A stretch of 19,324 nucleotides of DNA from JBDREA01 sp043820265 (lineage in GTDB: Archaea > Altiarchaeota > Altiarchaeia > IMC4 > JBDREA01): positions 1 through 19,324 of the forward strand of contig JBDREA010000086.1 in the NCBI GenBank assembly GCA_043820265.1, in the 5' to 3' direction. Under the pieces are notes generated by a model, which was not told the origin of the DNA, did no database searches, and was given only the letters and a program-made list of their open reading frames with translations. Position 1 is the stretch's first letter, and every line of letters starts with the position of its first letter. Below, in pieces: positions 5,686 through 12,864 of this stretch. The translations under genes and the position numbers were made by a program.

Positions 5686-6273
5686 TTATTGGCTTGGGTA
5701 GAGGGTTACTCGTTGGGTCGTTATTGTGGCTGGGGTTTTGAATTGTATGTCGGTTTTTTTACCTACTCGCGGTATGAAGCTCATCGAAACTGGCGTTGAT
5801 TCTCCTATTGAATTTGTACTTTGAAATTGGATTTTTATGACGTCTCCTTTTTGGACGTAGTGATTCTGCCAATCCGATGCGTTTTGGAGGAATGTAACAT
5901 TAAATATTGTTGCGCTTCCAGTTGTGTCGAGCCCTCCGTAGTTGATGCTTTGGCTTGTTGACGAGGTGTCAAATGAGATTACTGAGTCATTGAGTTTGAT
6001 TGTGTTTGAGCCGGGCTGAAGACGCAGCAGTATCTCAAAGTACTCGATGTTGCTGTTCGAGGATCCGTCGGTTGCAATAACAGAAAAGACTTCTGCCCCG
6101 GTTGCTACACCGGCCTGGGTTTCCCCCCCTGTTGACAAGGCTTGTTGCTGAAGGCTGCCGCTTGTGCTCAAAAGGACTGCCGCAGCTACTGCGGCGACGA
6201 GGATGACTGCGATAAATATTATTAGGGTGCCGATACCCATCAATCCTTTGTCTCCCTTTGATTTGCCTTTCAT
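5686..6273 (-). CDS. Archaellin (archaeal flagellin)
   Basis: The 195-aa protein has a class III signal peptide: a short basic leader MKGKSKGDKG cleaved after Gly10 by the type IV prepilin-like peptidase (FlaK/PibD). It is followed by the conserved hydrophobic assembly helix beginning LMGIGTLIIFIAVILVAAVA and the region LQQQALSTGG, which is close to the archaellin consensus. The rest is a beta-rich outer domain with three N-glycosylation sequons (NDS, NVT, NAS), as expected for a surface filament subunit. No archaellum motor genes (flaH, flaI, flaJ) are in the window, so the gene stands apart from the usual operon here. It lies 54 nt downstream of the presenilin-like gene with an A/T-rich TATA candidate in the gap. 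A pilin of the archaellin superfamily is the alternative. Confidence 0.85.
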   Translation of the reverse strand: MKGKSKGDKGLMGIGTLIIFIAVILVAAVAAAVLLSTSGSLQQQALSTGGETQAGVATGAEVFSVIATDGSSNSNIEYFEILLRLQPGSNTIKLNDSVISFDTSSTSQSINYGGLDTTGSATIFNVTFLQNASDWQNHYVQKGDVIKIQFQSTNSIGESTPVSMSFIPRVGKKTDIQFKTPATITTQRVTLYPSQ

Positions 6274-6312
6274 TTTTCAGAGATTGTCTAGCAATCATTG
6301 TTTTTCTAAGTT

Positions 6313-6322
6313 ATTAATAATA
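6313..6322 (-). promoter_or_regulatory. Possible TATA box of the archaellin gene
   Basis: TTATTAATAA lies in the 54-nt gap upstream of the archaellin start, about 45 nt before its ATG. This suggests independent expression from the upstream protease gene. Confidence 0.35.
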
Positions 6323-6327
6323 CTCCA

Positions 6328-7125
6328 TTAGATCATCAGATATCCAATCCCAAATCCAAGTAATAGTCCGATTGTTATTGGTGGGAGGGCTGGTAGAGTG
6401 GCCTTCTTTTTTTGGGTTATCAGATAGATTAATGACGCAAGTCCCAGAAACCCCCCCAACGAAGTGGTCAGGGCTGAATAAATCGAGTAATCTCTGAGGA
6501 CTGAGACCGTGAATACCAGAGGTATTGCGAGATCTCCTGTTCCGAGGCCTAATTCGCCTTCGTCAAAGGGCGCTGAAACCATGAAAGAGTATTTTCCTTT
6601 GCTTTCCTCCGCTAGTGTCACCATGTGTTTGGTTCCAAATACTGCGATGAAGTCATAAACAGCCAATATCAGAACCAATATCAATGCAGTTATGAAAGCC
6701 AAGGATGCGCCAAGCCATCCTCCAAATCCTGAGATAGTCAGAAATAAGGCAAAATTTGTGACTTGATAGTTTTTCCCTTTCAGCAGATAGAGGGAAAAAA
6801 CCCAGAGAGTTAGCATCGCACTTATCATCTCGTTTCCTGTGAGGCTCCAGAAGGTCAAACCTGTTCCTACGAGGATTGATATGACCAGTATGATTCGGAT
6901 GATTATTCCAAGATGGTATTTCATTAGAAGTAGAACAAATCCTGTCATAACTAGGACGTATAGGAAGATCTGCGCGGAGGTTCCTGGGCTTTCGGGGTTT
7001 TCGACCGCGGATACGAATTCGTTTTTCTCTATTTTTTCAATCAAGGTGCTCCCAACATATAATCCCAGCACTTGCGTTGCCAGATAAATGGATAATATTA
7101 GAACCAGGGTTTTTGCATGTTTCAT
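6328..7125 (-). CDS. Presenilin/signal-peptide-peptidase-like intramembrane aspartyl protease
   Basis: The 265-aa protein has about nine membrane helices and the three hallmarks of family A22: Tyr157-Asp158 in helix 6 (LAVYDFIAVF), Gly195-Thr-Gly-Asp198 in helix 7 (LGLGTGDLAIPL), and the PAL motif at 245-247 near the C-terminus. D158 and D198 are the predicted catalytic pair that cleaves single-pass substrates inside the membrane. The length fits archaeal homologs (PSH type), which lack the large eukaryotic loop. The start lies 5 nt after the mcm stop codon, so it is probably cotranscribed with mcm. The pairing with mcm has no obvious functional meaning. The archaellin gene follows directly. 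Confidence 0.93.
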   Translation of the reverse strand: MKHAKTLVLILSIYLATQVLGLYVGSTLIEKIEKNEFVSAVENPESPGTSAQIFLYVLVMTGFVLLLMKYHLGIIIRIILVISILVGTGLTFWSLTGNEMISAMLTLWVFSLYLLKGKNYQVTNFALFLTISGFGGWLGASLAFITALILVLILAVYDFIAVFGTKHMVTLAEESKGKYSFMVSAPFDEGELGLGTGDLAIPLVFTVSVLRDYSIYSALTTSLGGFLGLASLIYLITQKKKATLPALPPITIGLLLGFGIGYLMI

Positions 7126-7130
7126 TTCGA

Positions 7131-9056
7131 CTAGACTTCGTCTGTTAACATGTAGTTGTTGTGTTTGGGTTCGTAGATGTTTCCGACCTTCTTTAGTTCG
7201 TCTATCAGGCCTAGGGCCTCGGATTTATCCATACCTTTCTCTTTTGCCATTGCTATGATGTCGTCTGCGAGCGCCACATTATTGTCGCTTTCCTCAACCA
7301 GCTCGGAGATTATCTCTTCTACTATGCGGATTTTATCCCTTCTGCTTTTCGGGTGGTCTGTGACGATTCGGTCGATATCGATGAGGCCTGTTGATGTGTC
7401 TAGTGCAATTTCTCTGAGTACGAAATTTGTCAGCTCGATTGCTCTGTCCGCATCAGATACTGAGACGATAGGGCTTAATCTTACCTTAGCTGAAGCCTCG
7501 CTTAAACGCACCAAAGCATCCAGTTGACGGGGGGTCGCTGCCACGGTTCCGTCCGCCCCCGATGAACGCAGTTGTACGTAGTAGTCTTTTAGTTTTTCGG
7601 CCGCGTCATCGCTCATCTGTGGCCGGAAGTTTTTTCTTGCGTAGGCGATGTATTTCGTGAATAATTCTTGGTCGATTTCAGGAGTGATCTTCTCCATTAT
7701 ATCCCCTGCGGTGTGGATCTTCATGATGTGGTCTGCGATTGCCCTGTCCTGTTCCTTATCCAGTATGTCTCTTATCGGGAAGATAAGATCGAATCGGGAT
7801 AATAGGGTCGGGGGGATGTCGAATTGTTCGTATAATGGCTTGTAGCTGTCGAATCTTGAGAATTTAGGGTTTGATGCTGCAAGTACGGAGGTGTTTGCCT
7901 TGAATTTTGTGATGATGCCGGCTTTAGCTATTGAGATGGTCTGTTGTTCCATGGCTTCGTGCATTGAACTTCGGTCTTCTTTTCCCATTTTGTCGAATTC
8001 GTCTATCATGCAGATGCCTCCTCCCGCTAAAACAAGTGCGCCTGCTTTTAGCGTCCAGGCTCCGTCTGCGAATTCGTCTTTTTCGGCTGTTGCTGTGAGC
8101 CCTGCTCCGGTTGTCCCTTTTCCCGTTACATAGATGCTTTTTGGGGCTATCTGGTCCACGTACTGGAGCATCTTTGATTTCGCCACACCTGGGTCTCCTA
8201 TCAGTAGGATGTGGATGTCTGATCTGCTTGTGGTCTTATCTGGAAGGATTTTTCCTGATGAACCGCCGAATAACTGAAGCGCTATTGCGTGTTTTACTTC
8301 CCGGTATCCGTATATCGAGGGGGCTATTGAGTCGATGATTTTGTCGTAGAGCTTTGGGTTTTTAGCAAGCTTTTTTATCTCTTTTTCTTCTTCTTCTGAT
8401 ATTTCGAGGTCTTCAAACTCCATCTCCAGCCCGATTAGATGGCTGGCTTCGAGGTATTTTGTGTATATGGCTCCCCTGTTTTTTGGGGGTTGAAGTCTTA
8501 GGATGCCTGTGACCACCATTTTGTCCCCGGGATTAATTTGGTCTACGAAGTCGTCTTCTACGTATATCTCTATTCGTCTGGCCTGTTCTCCGCCTCTTAG
8601 GAGTTCGAGAGGCTCTTGGATTTCCAATTTTTGGATGTCTATCCATTCGCTCTCGTTTGGGTCGAATCTGAATTCCCTTTTGGTGCAGTTCTGGCATTTG
8701 AACGGTTGGGTGAGCCCATGGGGGCCTTGGTCCTGCCAGTTTTTTTCCCCGCATGCTGTGCAGACGAATAAGCCTTTTGTTACTTTGGGCAATACGTCGC
8801 TTACCCGGTTTACTATTCCTTCGGCTGAGATAAGCTTTCCGATATATTCGGCTGTTATCTCTCTAACAAGAAGTGAGTAGCCCTTTTGTTTGGGCATGTT
8901 CATGAATCTGACATGGAAGTGTGGGTCAGGGGCGTCGGTTTCGATCCCTATCTCTTTCAGTGTTGATTCGAAGAGGGGTTTGATTTCATCTGGTTTTTTT
9001 CTTAGTTCTTCTGCGAGTTCGCGATCATAATCGAATAGTTCTTCGAAGTCTATCAC
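7131..9056 (-). CDS. mcm: Replicative helicase MCM (open frame lacks its first ~30 residues)
   Basis: This frame is 641 aa and is the archaeal replicative DNA helicase, working as a hexamer that unwinds 3' to 5' ahead of the fork. Visible features are the N-terminal OB domain with a zinc site (C99, C102, C121, C124), Walker A GDPGVAKS (287-294), Walker B with D352-E353 (CMIDEFDK), sensor 1 N396, the arginine finger in LLSRFDL (R421), and a C-terminal winged-helix segment. The frame opens at a GTG at 9056 with no Shine-Dalgarno motif, and the codons just upstream still encode MCM-like sequence (GEHYPDQRSL). The real start is very probably the GTG at 9147, displaced by a one-base shift at an A9 run (see next entry). 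Adding it gives about 671 aa, the normal archaeal size. Confidence 0.97.
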   Translation of the reverse strand: MIDFEELFDYDRELAEELRKKPDEIKPLFESTLKEIGIETDAPDPHFHVRFMNMPKQKGYSLLVREITAEYIGKLISAEGIVNRVSDVLPKVTKGLFVCTACGEKNWQDQGPHGLTQPFKCQNCTKREFRFDPNESEWIDIQKLEIQEPLELLRGGEQARRIEIYVEDDFVDQINPGDKMVVTGILRLQPPKNRGAIYTKYLEASHLIGLEMEFEDLEISEEEEKEIKKLAKNPKLYDKIIDSIAPSIYGYREVKHAIALQLFGGSSGKILPDKTTSRSDIHILLIGDPGVAKSKMLQYVDQIAPKSIYVTGKGTTGAGLTATAEKDEFADGAWTLKAGALVLAGGGICMIDEFDKMGKEDRSSMHEAMEQQTISIAKAGIITKFKANTSVLAASNPKFSRFDSYKPLYEQFDIPPTLLSRFDLIFPIRDILDKEQDRAIADHIMKIHTAGDIMEKITPEIDQELFTKYIAYARKNFRPQMSDDAAEKLKDYYVQLRSSGADGTVAATPRQLDALVRLSEASAKVRLSPIVSVSDADRAIELTNFVLREIALDTSTGLIDIDRIVTDHPKSRRDKIRIVEEIISELVEESDNNVALADDIIAMAKEKGMDKSEALGLIDELKKVGNIYEPKHNNYMLTDEV

Positions 9057-9147
9057 GAGGCTTCGTTGATCTGGGTAATGCTCGCCAAGATCCTTTATCC
9101 CCTTCTTTTTTTTTCTTTTTCAGAAATTTCTCTATCTTTTCTTGCAC
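9057..9147 (-). other. Displaced N-terminal coding segment and true start of mcm
   Basis: A GTG at 9147 is preceded by GGGGTGG six bases upstream, a good Shine-Dalgarno match. Its frame reads a helix-like start (QEKIEKFLKK) up to the run of nine A residues (minus strand, 9114-9106). Downstream of the run the mcm frame reads GIKDLGEHYPDQRSLVIDF, matching the archaeal MCM N-terminus (YP..RSL.VDF). The two parts differ by one base, and the mcm frame has a TGA at 9122-9120. Eight A residues instead of nine would fuse them. Confidence 0.75.
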
Positions 9148-9179
9148 TGACTTCCACCCCAGATGCGCATCCCTCGGAC

Positions 9180-9218
9180 TGTAAACTACCATCGGGCAAT
9201 AGACCTGTGGTAGTTACA
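9180..9218. repeat. Long imperfect hairpin in the mcm leader
   Basis: TGTAAACTACCA (9180-9191) pairs with TGGTAGTTACA (9208-9218) over 11 bp with one bulged base. It lies between the double-hairpin element and the mcm Shine-Dalgarno motif, in the presumed 5' leader or the gap after the DUF429 gene. Confidence 0.5.
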
Positions 9219-9221
9219 CAC

Positions 9222-9316
9222 AGGTTTTCCACCTCACAACGAATTCCTCCGAGGAATTCGTGTGCACGAAGAGCTTCGCTCTTCGTTGCACCGGTCAGTG
9301 AACCCGTGGAAAACCT
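9222..9316. repeat. Double-hairpin element, copy 3 (upstream of mcm)
   Basis: The perfect 11-bp outer stem AGGTTTTCCAC (9222-9232) / GTGGAAAACCT (9306-9316) encloses two hairpins. One is CGAATTCCT-CCG-AGGAATTCG (9240-9260, 9 bp). The other is CGAAGAGC-TTC-GCTCTTCG (9267-9285, 8 bp), extended by GTGCA/TGCAC across a bulged T. Loops are 3 nt. Except for a small GGT/ACC hairpin at the 3' side, the design equals copies 1 and 2. It fills most of the 240-nt gap between the DUF429 gene and the mcm start. Confidence 0.75.
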
Positions 9317-9387
9317 CGTGTTTCAAGATTGTTCGAGGGGGATGTTATTGGAAACTGGAAATAAAAAGGTTGTGTTTAGAGAAATAT

Positions 9388-9939
9388 CTAGATTTTTGGA
9401 ATTATCACTTTCCCATCTGTTTCGCCGACTTCGCTGGTTTGTCCTTCCAGATGCAGATACGCTGTTATTGCCGCATAAACCGCGTCCAATTCGTCTCGGC
9501 TGAGATACCTCTCTGTGATGTCGCCTGACAGGTTCACTGAGAGGAGTTTTTTTTGGGCTTCAAAGTCCTTTTTCGAAGCCAATCCCAGTATTTTCGCTGA
9601 GACTTTTGTGTTTACCTCGATGGCTTTGATTTTTTCAGAAGTTAACTGTTCACCGAACGCTTTCCCCCGTCTAGCAAGTACTTCCATCCCTCTTAGCGTA
9701 ACGGGTAATGCCCCGTATCTGTGGAGATTTTCATCGCATGACCGGTTTTTTCCTTCGAAGGTCAGGGGGGCATCAACTGCAGTCAGTTTGGGTGCTTCCT
9801 TTTTGATTTCAGAAATCAGGTCCTCGTCAGAGTAGAGGATTTTACATCTGACGATTTTTTCGTTTTTATCTATGCTGAGAACACAGAATCCTGTCGGGTT
9901 CTTGGGACTGCCAGCCAAGTCCACGCCCGTCACTTTCAC
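9388..9939 (-). CDS. DUF429 family predicted nuclease (RNase H fold)
   Basis: The 183-aa protein matches the DUF429/COG2410 group. It has an N-terminal GVDLAGSPKNPTG strand-loop with D7, a second acidic strand end AVDAPLTFEG (D56), and a C-terminal DELDAVYAAITAY helix (D149, E150, D152). These positions correspond to the acidic residues of an RNase H-like fold, so a nuclease or Holliday-junction-related activity has been predicted for the family but not established. It starts 12 nt after the S27ae stop on the same strand and probably shares that transcript. In many archaea S27ae is followed by the kae1/bud32 gene, which is not here. Confidence 0.8.
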   Translation of the reverse strand: MKVTGVDLAGSPKNPTGFCVLSIDKNEKIVRCKILYSDEDLISEIKKEAPKLTAVDAPLTFEGKNRSCDENLHRYGALPVTLRGMEVLARRGKAFGEQLTSEKIKAIEVNTKVSAKILGLASKKDFEAQKKLLSVNLSGDITERYLSRDELDAVYAAITAYLHLEGQTSEVGETDGKVIIPKI

Positions 9940-9951
9940 TTTAAAGGCCTT

Positions 9952-10386
9952 TTATTTGTTTTCTTCGGGTTTTGGGGGATTAGGCTCCTTTAGAGGGCTT
10001 TTTCCTATGTTTTGAGGAGCGACTTCTTTCTTGGGAGCTTTCCCTTCAACTTCTGGTGCAACTGATTTAACCTCTTCTTTTTCTTCTTTTTTAGAAGCTG
10101 GTTCTTTATCGTCAGGTTTTCCGCCGTCTTGAGGAACAGGCGATTTATCCTCTCCCTTACCATTTTTCCCTGGTTGTGCTCGAGTTTCTGCTGGTGCCTT
10201 GGATTTTATACTTGACTCCGTGTATCCGCATTTTCCGCATGATACCCTGTCCTTATGTTTGGCCAAAAATACTCCGTCTCCGCATTTGGGGCAGTTTCGG
10301 TTCTTTCTTTTCAGCGCGGACCCTTCAACCTGAAATTTTTTCCATTTTTGGGAGGGTGCAGATTTCTTTTTTTCTTTTTTTGCCAT
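9952..10386 (-). CDS. rps27ae: Small-subunit ribosomal protein S27ae with long charged tail
   Basis: Residues 1-61 are a complete archaeal S27ae. They have a basic N-terminus, a zinc ribbon with C32, C35, C50 and C53 (NCPKCGDG and SCGKCGYTE), and the conserved GVFLAKHKDRVSCGKCGY core. The zinc ribbon sits on the beak region of the 30S subunit in known ribosomes. Archaeal homologs usually end near residue 50-65. Here about 80 residues rich in Lys, Glu, Pro and Ser follow (62-144), with no predicted fold. The frame is open throughout, with no sign of fusion to a known domain. The start is 2 nt after the S24e stop, in the same operon. Confidence 0.93.
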   Translation of the reverse strand: MAKKEKKKSAPSQKWKKFQVEGSALKRKNRNCPKCGDGVFLAKHKDRVSCGKCGYTESSIKSKAPAETRAQPGKNGKGEDKSPVPQDGGKPDDKEPASKKEEKEEVKSVAPEVEGKAPKKEVAPQNIGKSPLKEPNPPKPEENK

Positions 10387-10388
10387 TT

Positions 10389-10889
10389 TTACTCCTCTTT
10401 CTTCGCTTCTGGCTCACTTGGCTTATCACTTGATGATTCTTTTACGGATTCTTCTTTCGCCGGTTTCTCGGGTTCTGCCTTATTTTCTGGGGGAGATCCT
10501 TCTTCTTCTGATTTCTCAGATGTTTCTTTTGGTTTTTCTTGACCTGTTTTTTCTTCGGATGCAGAAGCTGCTTCTTTTTCTGAGCCGGGCTTTGGAGTAT
10601 CAGAATCCTTTTCTTTTTGCCCGAAGTTACGCTTGATTTTATGTTCAGGTTCTATCTCCATGCTCTCCTTGTCCTTGTATGCTTTTACATATCCTTCGAC
10701 CTGTTGTTTTCCATATATGGATTTCACATGATCAAGGATTGTCAGGTTTTCTTTCACCGACAACTTATTGACTAGTTCTTTTTTGATTTCATCTCTCTTC
10801 GGTGTCGCTCCAGAGTAGCTCATCGTGAATTTGACCTCTTTTCTTCCTAGCAAAGGATTTTCCTGCTCACTGACTATCTCAATCTTCAT
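10389..10889 (-). CDS. rps24e: Small-subunit ribosomal protein S24e with long charged tail
   Basis: Residues 1-91 form the S24e fold. They begin MKIEIVSEQENPLLGRKEV, with the conserved signature ENPLLGRKEV...ATPKRDEI and the later YGKQQVEGYVKAY. The usual archaeal protein is about 95-120 aa, while this one is 166. Residues 92-166 are a low-complexity Glu/Lys/Ser/Pro tail with no cysteine, aromatic or hydrophobic core residues. The order dephospho-CoA kinase, S24e, S27ae is conserved in archaea and supports the call. The start is 3 nt after the upstream stop. Confidence 0.93.
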   Translation of the reverse strand: MKIEIVSEQENPLLGRKEVKFTMSYSGATPKRDEIKKELVNKLSVKENLTILDHVKSIYGKQQVEGYVKAYKDKESMEIEPEHKIKRNFGQKEKDSDTPKPGSEKEAASASEEKTGQEKPKETSEKSEEEGSPPENKAEPEKPAKEESVKESSSDKPSEPEAKKEE

Positions 10890-10892
10890 TTT

Positions 10893-11393
10893 TTATTCCC
10901 TCATAGCTTTTATGATATCATTAACCTTTTTTTTGATTTTTTCATCAACATCAACCACAACTGTGCCTTCGTTTGGCTGTCCGTAGAGGACAACCGAGTT
11001 AGGGGGCGCAATTGATATCGCAGCCAAGGCTATTAAATCTTCCTCTCCTCGCACATGAATTCTTGTTTTACCTTTCCGATTGAAAGATTCTTCAAGCAAA
11101 GAGAAAATCTCTTTGTTTAAATATCCTGGGGGGTTTTCAATTTCCAAGTCAGTTGCATCATATTCCAGCAACTTTTCTGGGATTTCGATATCTTTTCTCT
11201 GGCATCTGCCATCATATATCAGGATGTCGGGTTGAAATCCCAGGTTGATGAGTTTGATTGATGTTTCGTCTCCAACCGACACGACTAGCTGACGATAAAT
11301 CGATGAAGGATCTAAGTTTTTAACGACTGTCCCCAGAGGTTTTTTTAGCTGCGCCCTCAAACCATCTGGCAACTGTAAGTAATCTTTTACCAT
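10893..11393 (-). CDS. GTP-dependent dephospho-CoA kinase (DUF359)
   Basis: The 166-aa protein matches the archaeal DUF359 family, shown in Thermococcus to phosphorylate dephospho-CoA with GTP, the last step of coenzyme A synthesis. Conserved pieces are VVSVGDETS (near residue 40), PDILIYDGRCQRKD, the NPPGYLN turn, VRGEEDLIALAAISIAPPNSVVLYGQP and the C-terminal GTVVVDVDEK. The length is typical. Its place between spt4 and S24e is the usual archaeal arrangement. Only 3 nt separate its start from the spt4 stop, so translation is probably coupled. Confidence 0.92.
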   Translation of the reverse strand: MVKDYLQLPDGLRAQLKKPLGTVVKNLDPSSIYRQLVVSVGDETSIKLINLGFQPDILIYDGRCQRKDIEIPEKLLEYDATDLEIENPPGYLNKEIFSLLEESFNRKGKTRIHVRGEEDLIALAAISIAPPNSVVLYGQPNEGTVVVDVDEKIKKKVNDIIKAMRE

Positions 11394-11396
11394 CAG

Positions 11397-11573
11397 TTAT
11401 CTTACCTTAAGTGCGTATTGGCCTGGTACTTTTATGCCGAGTCGTTTGGCAATCTCCGATTTTGTGGGATTAATGATCCCTAGAAATCCGCTCCAGTACT
11501 GGCTTGTGGGGGCATTGCATTCCGGACAGAGTTCTTCCTCGATTATTCTGTGGCATACTTTACAGGCTCTCAT
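11397..11573 (-). CDS. spt4: Transcription elongation factor Spt4 (RNA polymerase subunit E'')
   Basis: This 58-aa gene is short but clear. It has a zinc ribbon with C4-x2-C7 (MRACKVCHRI) and C16-x2-C19 (LCPECN), then the conserved TSQYWSGFLGIINPTKSEI segment (residues 23-41), with Trp27 and the P-x-K/S-E-I-A motif, and the end PGQYALKVR. Spt4 pairs with the NGN domain of Spt5 on the polymerase clamp to raise processivity. It lies 2 nt downstream of rpo7 and 3 nt upstream of the kinase, the standard archaeal order. Spt5 is not in the window. Confidence 0.95.
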   Translation of the reverse strand: MRACKVCHRIIEEELCPECNAPTSQYWSGFLGIINPTKSEIAKRLGIKVPGQYALKVR

Positions 11574-11575
11574 TT

Positions 11576-12202
11576 TTACTTGGCTTTCTTATTCTTCTTT
11601 GATTCTGGGGGTTTCTCTTTTTCTTTGGATTCCTTGCCCTCTTCCTTTTTCTTTTCCAATTCGACCCTTTCCGACTCAATCCATTCGAGTTTTCCAAGGT
11701 AGGGCTGGCGCATCGTTAATCCTATCTTTGAGTCGTTTATGTTGTCTTTTAGGCTTACAGCCACGACTCTCGCTCTTACAAGGTCTCCGACCTTAAGAGT
11801 TTTATTTGATTCTTTTCCCACGAGCATATTGTTTCCCTGGTCGTATCTCATGAAATCCTCGGTCACCTGGGAGACGTGGATTAACCCGTCTAGTGGTCCG
11901 AATGTCACGAAAGCTCCGAATTCGGTCATCTCAGACACTATCCCCTCCACCACTTCATGAAGCGTTGGTTTGTGGGTCAAAACATCAAACACTACGTCAT
12001 AATAGATGGCTCCGTCGCCTAAGATAATCCTTCCTTCACCGACCTCATTTACTTTTGTGATGGATAGAAGTATTCCAACTTCTTTATTGATTGAGCCAAC
12101 TATGCTGTGCATGAGCTCTGACTTTATGACTTGGGTTAGATTTTCTTCAAACCTTCGTGGTGGAACACGTACAGTATCCTTCAATGTTACAATTTTATAC
12201 AT
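11576..12202 (-). CDS. rpo7: RNA polymerase subunit Rpo7 / E' (RPB7 homolog)
   Basis: The 208-aa protein is the archaeal stalk subunit that pairs with Rpo4 and helps promoter opening and RNA binding. The N-terminal half (residues 1-80) is the RNP-like tip domain: it starts MYKIVTLKDTVRVPPRRF and includes VGILLSITKV and GDGAIYYDVVFDVL. Residues 82-165 are an S1/OB domain (VVEGIVSEMTEFGAFVTFG..DGLIHVSQV). The last 25 residues are Lys/Glu-rich, giving a protein slightly longer than the usual 180-190. It heads the rpo7-spt4-kinase-S24e-S27ae group and has a TATA-like box immediately upstream, implying a leaderless transcript. Confidence 0.95.
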   Translation of the reverse strand: MYKIVTLKDTVRVPPRRFEENLTQVIKSELMHSIVGSINKEVGILLSITKVNEVGEGRIILGDGAIYYDVVFDVLTHKPTLHEVVEGIVSEMTEFGAFVTFGPLDGLIHVSQVTEDFMRYDQGNNMLVGKESNKTLKVGDLVRARVVAVSLKDNINDSKIGLTMRQPYLGKLEWIESERVELEKKKEEGKESKEKEKPPESKKNKKAK

Positions 12203-12220
12203 ATTAGCATTCCTCGATTA

Positions 12221-12230
12221 ATCAATAAAT
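12221..12230 (-). promoter_or_regulatory. Probable TATA box of the rpo7 operon
   Basis: On the minus strand ATTTATTGAT is centred about 23-25 nt before the rpo7 ATG. The 123-nt gap to the PIN gene contains nothing else of note. Confidence 0.4.
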
Positions 12231-12325
12231 TTTATTATGGCAATCCAGCTGATGTATTTTCCTTGGAATAATTCTCAAACCGGGTTAAACACTCCTATAC
12301 TTTACTATTCCCTTATATAAAAAGA

Positions 12326-12727
12326 CTAGTCCACGATGAGGTATCTCTTACATCTGAGAGTTACCGTTTTTATGCCCTTATTTTTTAGTCTTTTTTTCAA
12401 TTCTTTATCGCATGTCGCGACGCAAGCTTTATTTTCTGAGGCGTACTCTACGATAAAATCATCCACTTCCCCTTCTGATGGGATGATTTCTACATGCTTT
12501 TCGGCTATTAACTCGAGGGCGACCTTCGCTGCGATTCCGTCAATCCCCTTGGATGATAACTTGATGGACTTAAGTTCCTCGATTACTCCCTGGGGGGTTA
12601 CGAATATCTTTTTTCCAGGGATTGCGGCATCTAGGTTTTCGAATATGTCCAATTTGAATTGAGCCGGTATCAGAAGGAAGTTTGTATCTAAAACAACCTT
12701 TTTTCCTTGCTCTTCATCCGTACTCAT
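12326..12727 (-). CDS. PIN-domain ribonuclease, archaeal Fcf1/Utp24-like (COG1412)
   Basis: The 133-aa single-domain PIN protein has the metal-binding acidic residues in order: D14 in VVLDTNFLL, E50/E51 in GVIEELKSI, D89/D90, and D107 in VATCDKELKKRL. The overall pattern (LSSKGIDGIAAKVAL...ENKACVATCDKELKKRL) matches the archaeal relatives of the eukaryotic 18S rRNA processing nuclease Utp24/Fcf1. A position between aIF2-gamma and rpo7 is standard in archaea. A role in rRNA maturation is inferred from the homology. A toxin (VapC) role is less likely because no antitoxin is adjacent. Start codon ATG at 12727, with GAAGGATG overlapping the start. Confidence 0.88.
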   Translation of the reverse strand: MSTDEEQGKKVVLDTNFLLIPAQFKLDIFENLDAAIPGKKIFVTPQGVIEELKSIKLSSKGIDGIAAKVALELIAEKHVEIIPSEGEVDDFIVEYASENKACVATCDKELKKRLKNKGIKTVTLRCKRYLIVD

Positions 12728-12779
12728 CCTTCAGGGTGCCTAATGTCCTTTCTTCGCATTGAGTGAGGAATCGAGAAAT

Positions 12780-12864
12780 TTAACCTTTAATTGACGCATG
12801 CCCGATTAAACGCCATCTAGCCCCAAACCTTCGACTTATAGCCACTTTATGCCCGACTTCAGCG
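12780..12864 (-). other. Displaced C-terminal coding segment of aIF2-gamma
   Basis: In the frame one base back from the aIF2-gamma frame, the minus strand reads CAEVGHKVAISRRFG and then ARWRLIGHASIKG, ending at TAA (12782-12780). This is the highly conserved aIF2-gamma C-terminus (VAISRR...RWRLIG). The annotated frame runs past it and stops after KSGIKWL. One fewer TG/CA unit at 12865-12872 joins the two into a 404-aa protein of normal size. Confidence 0.85.
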
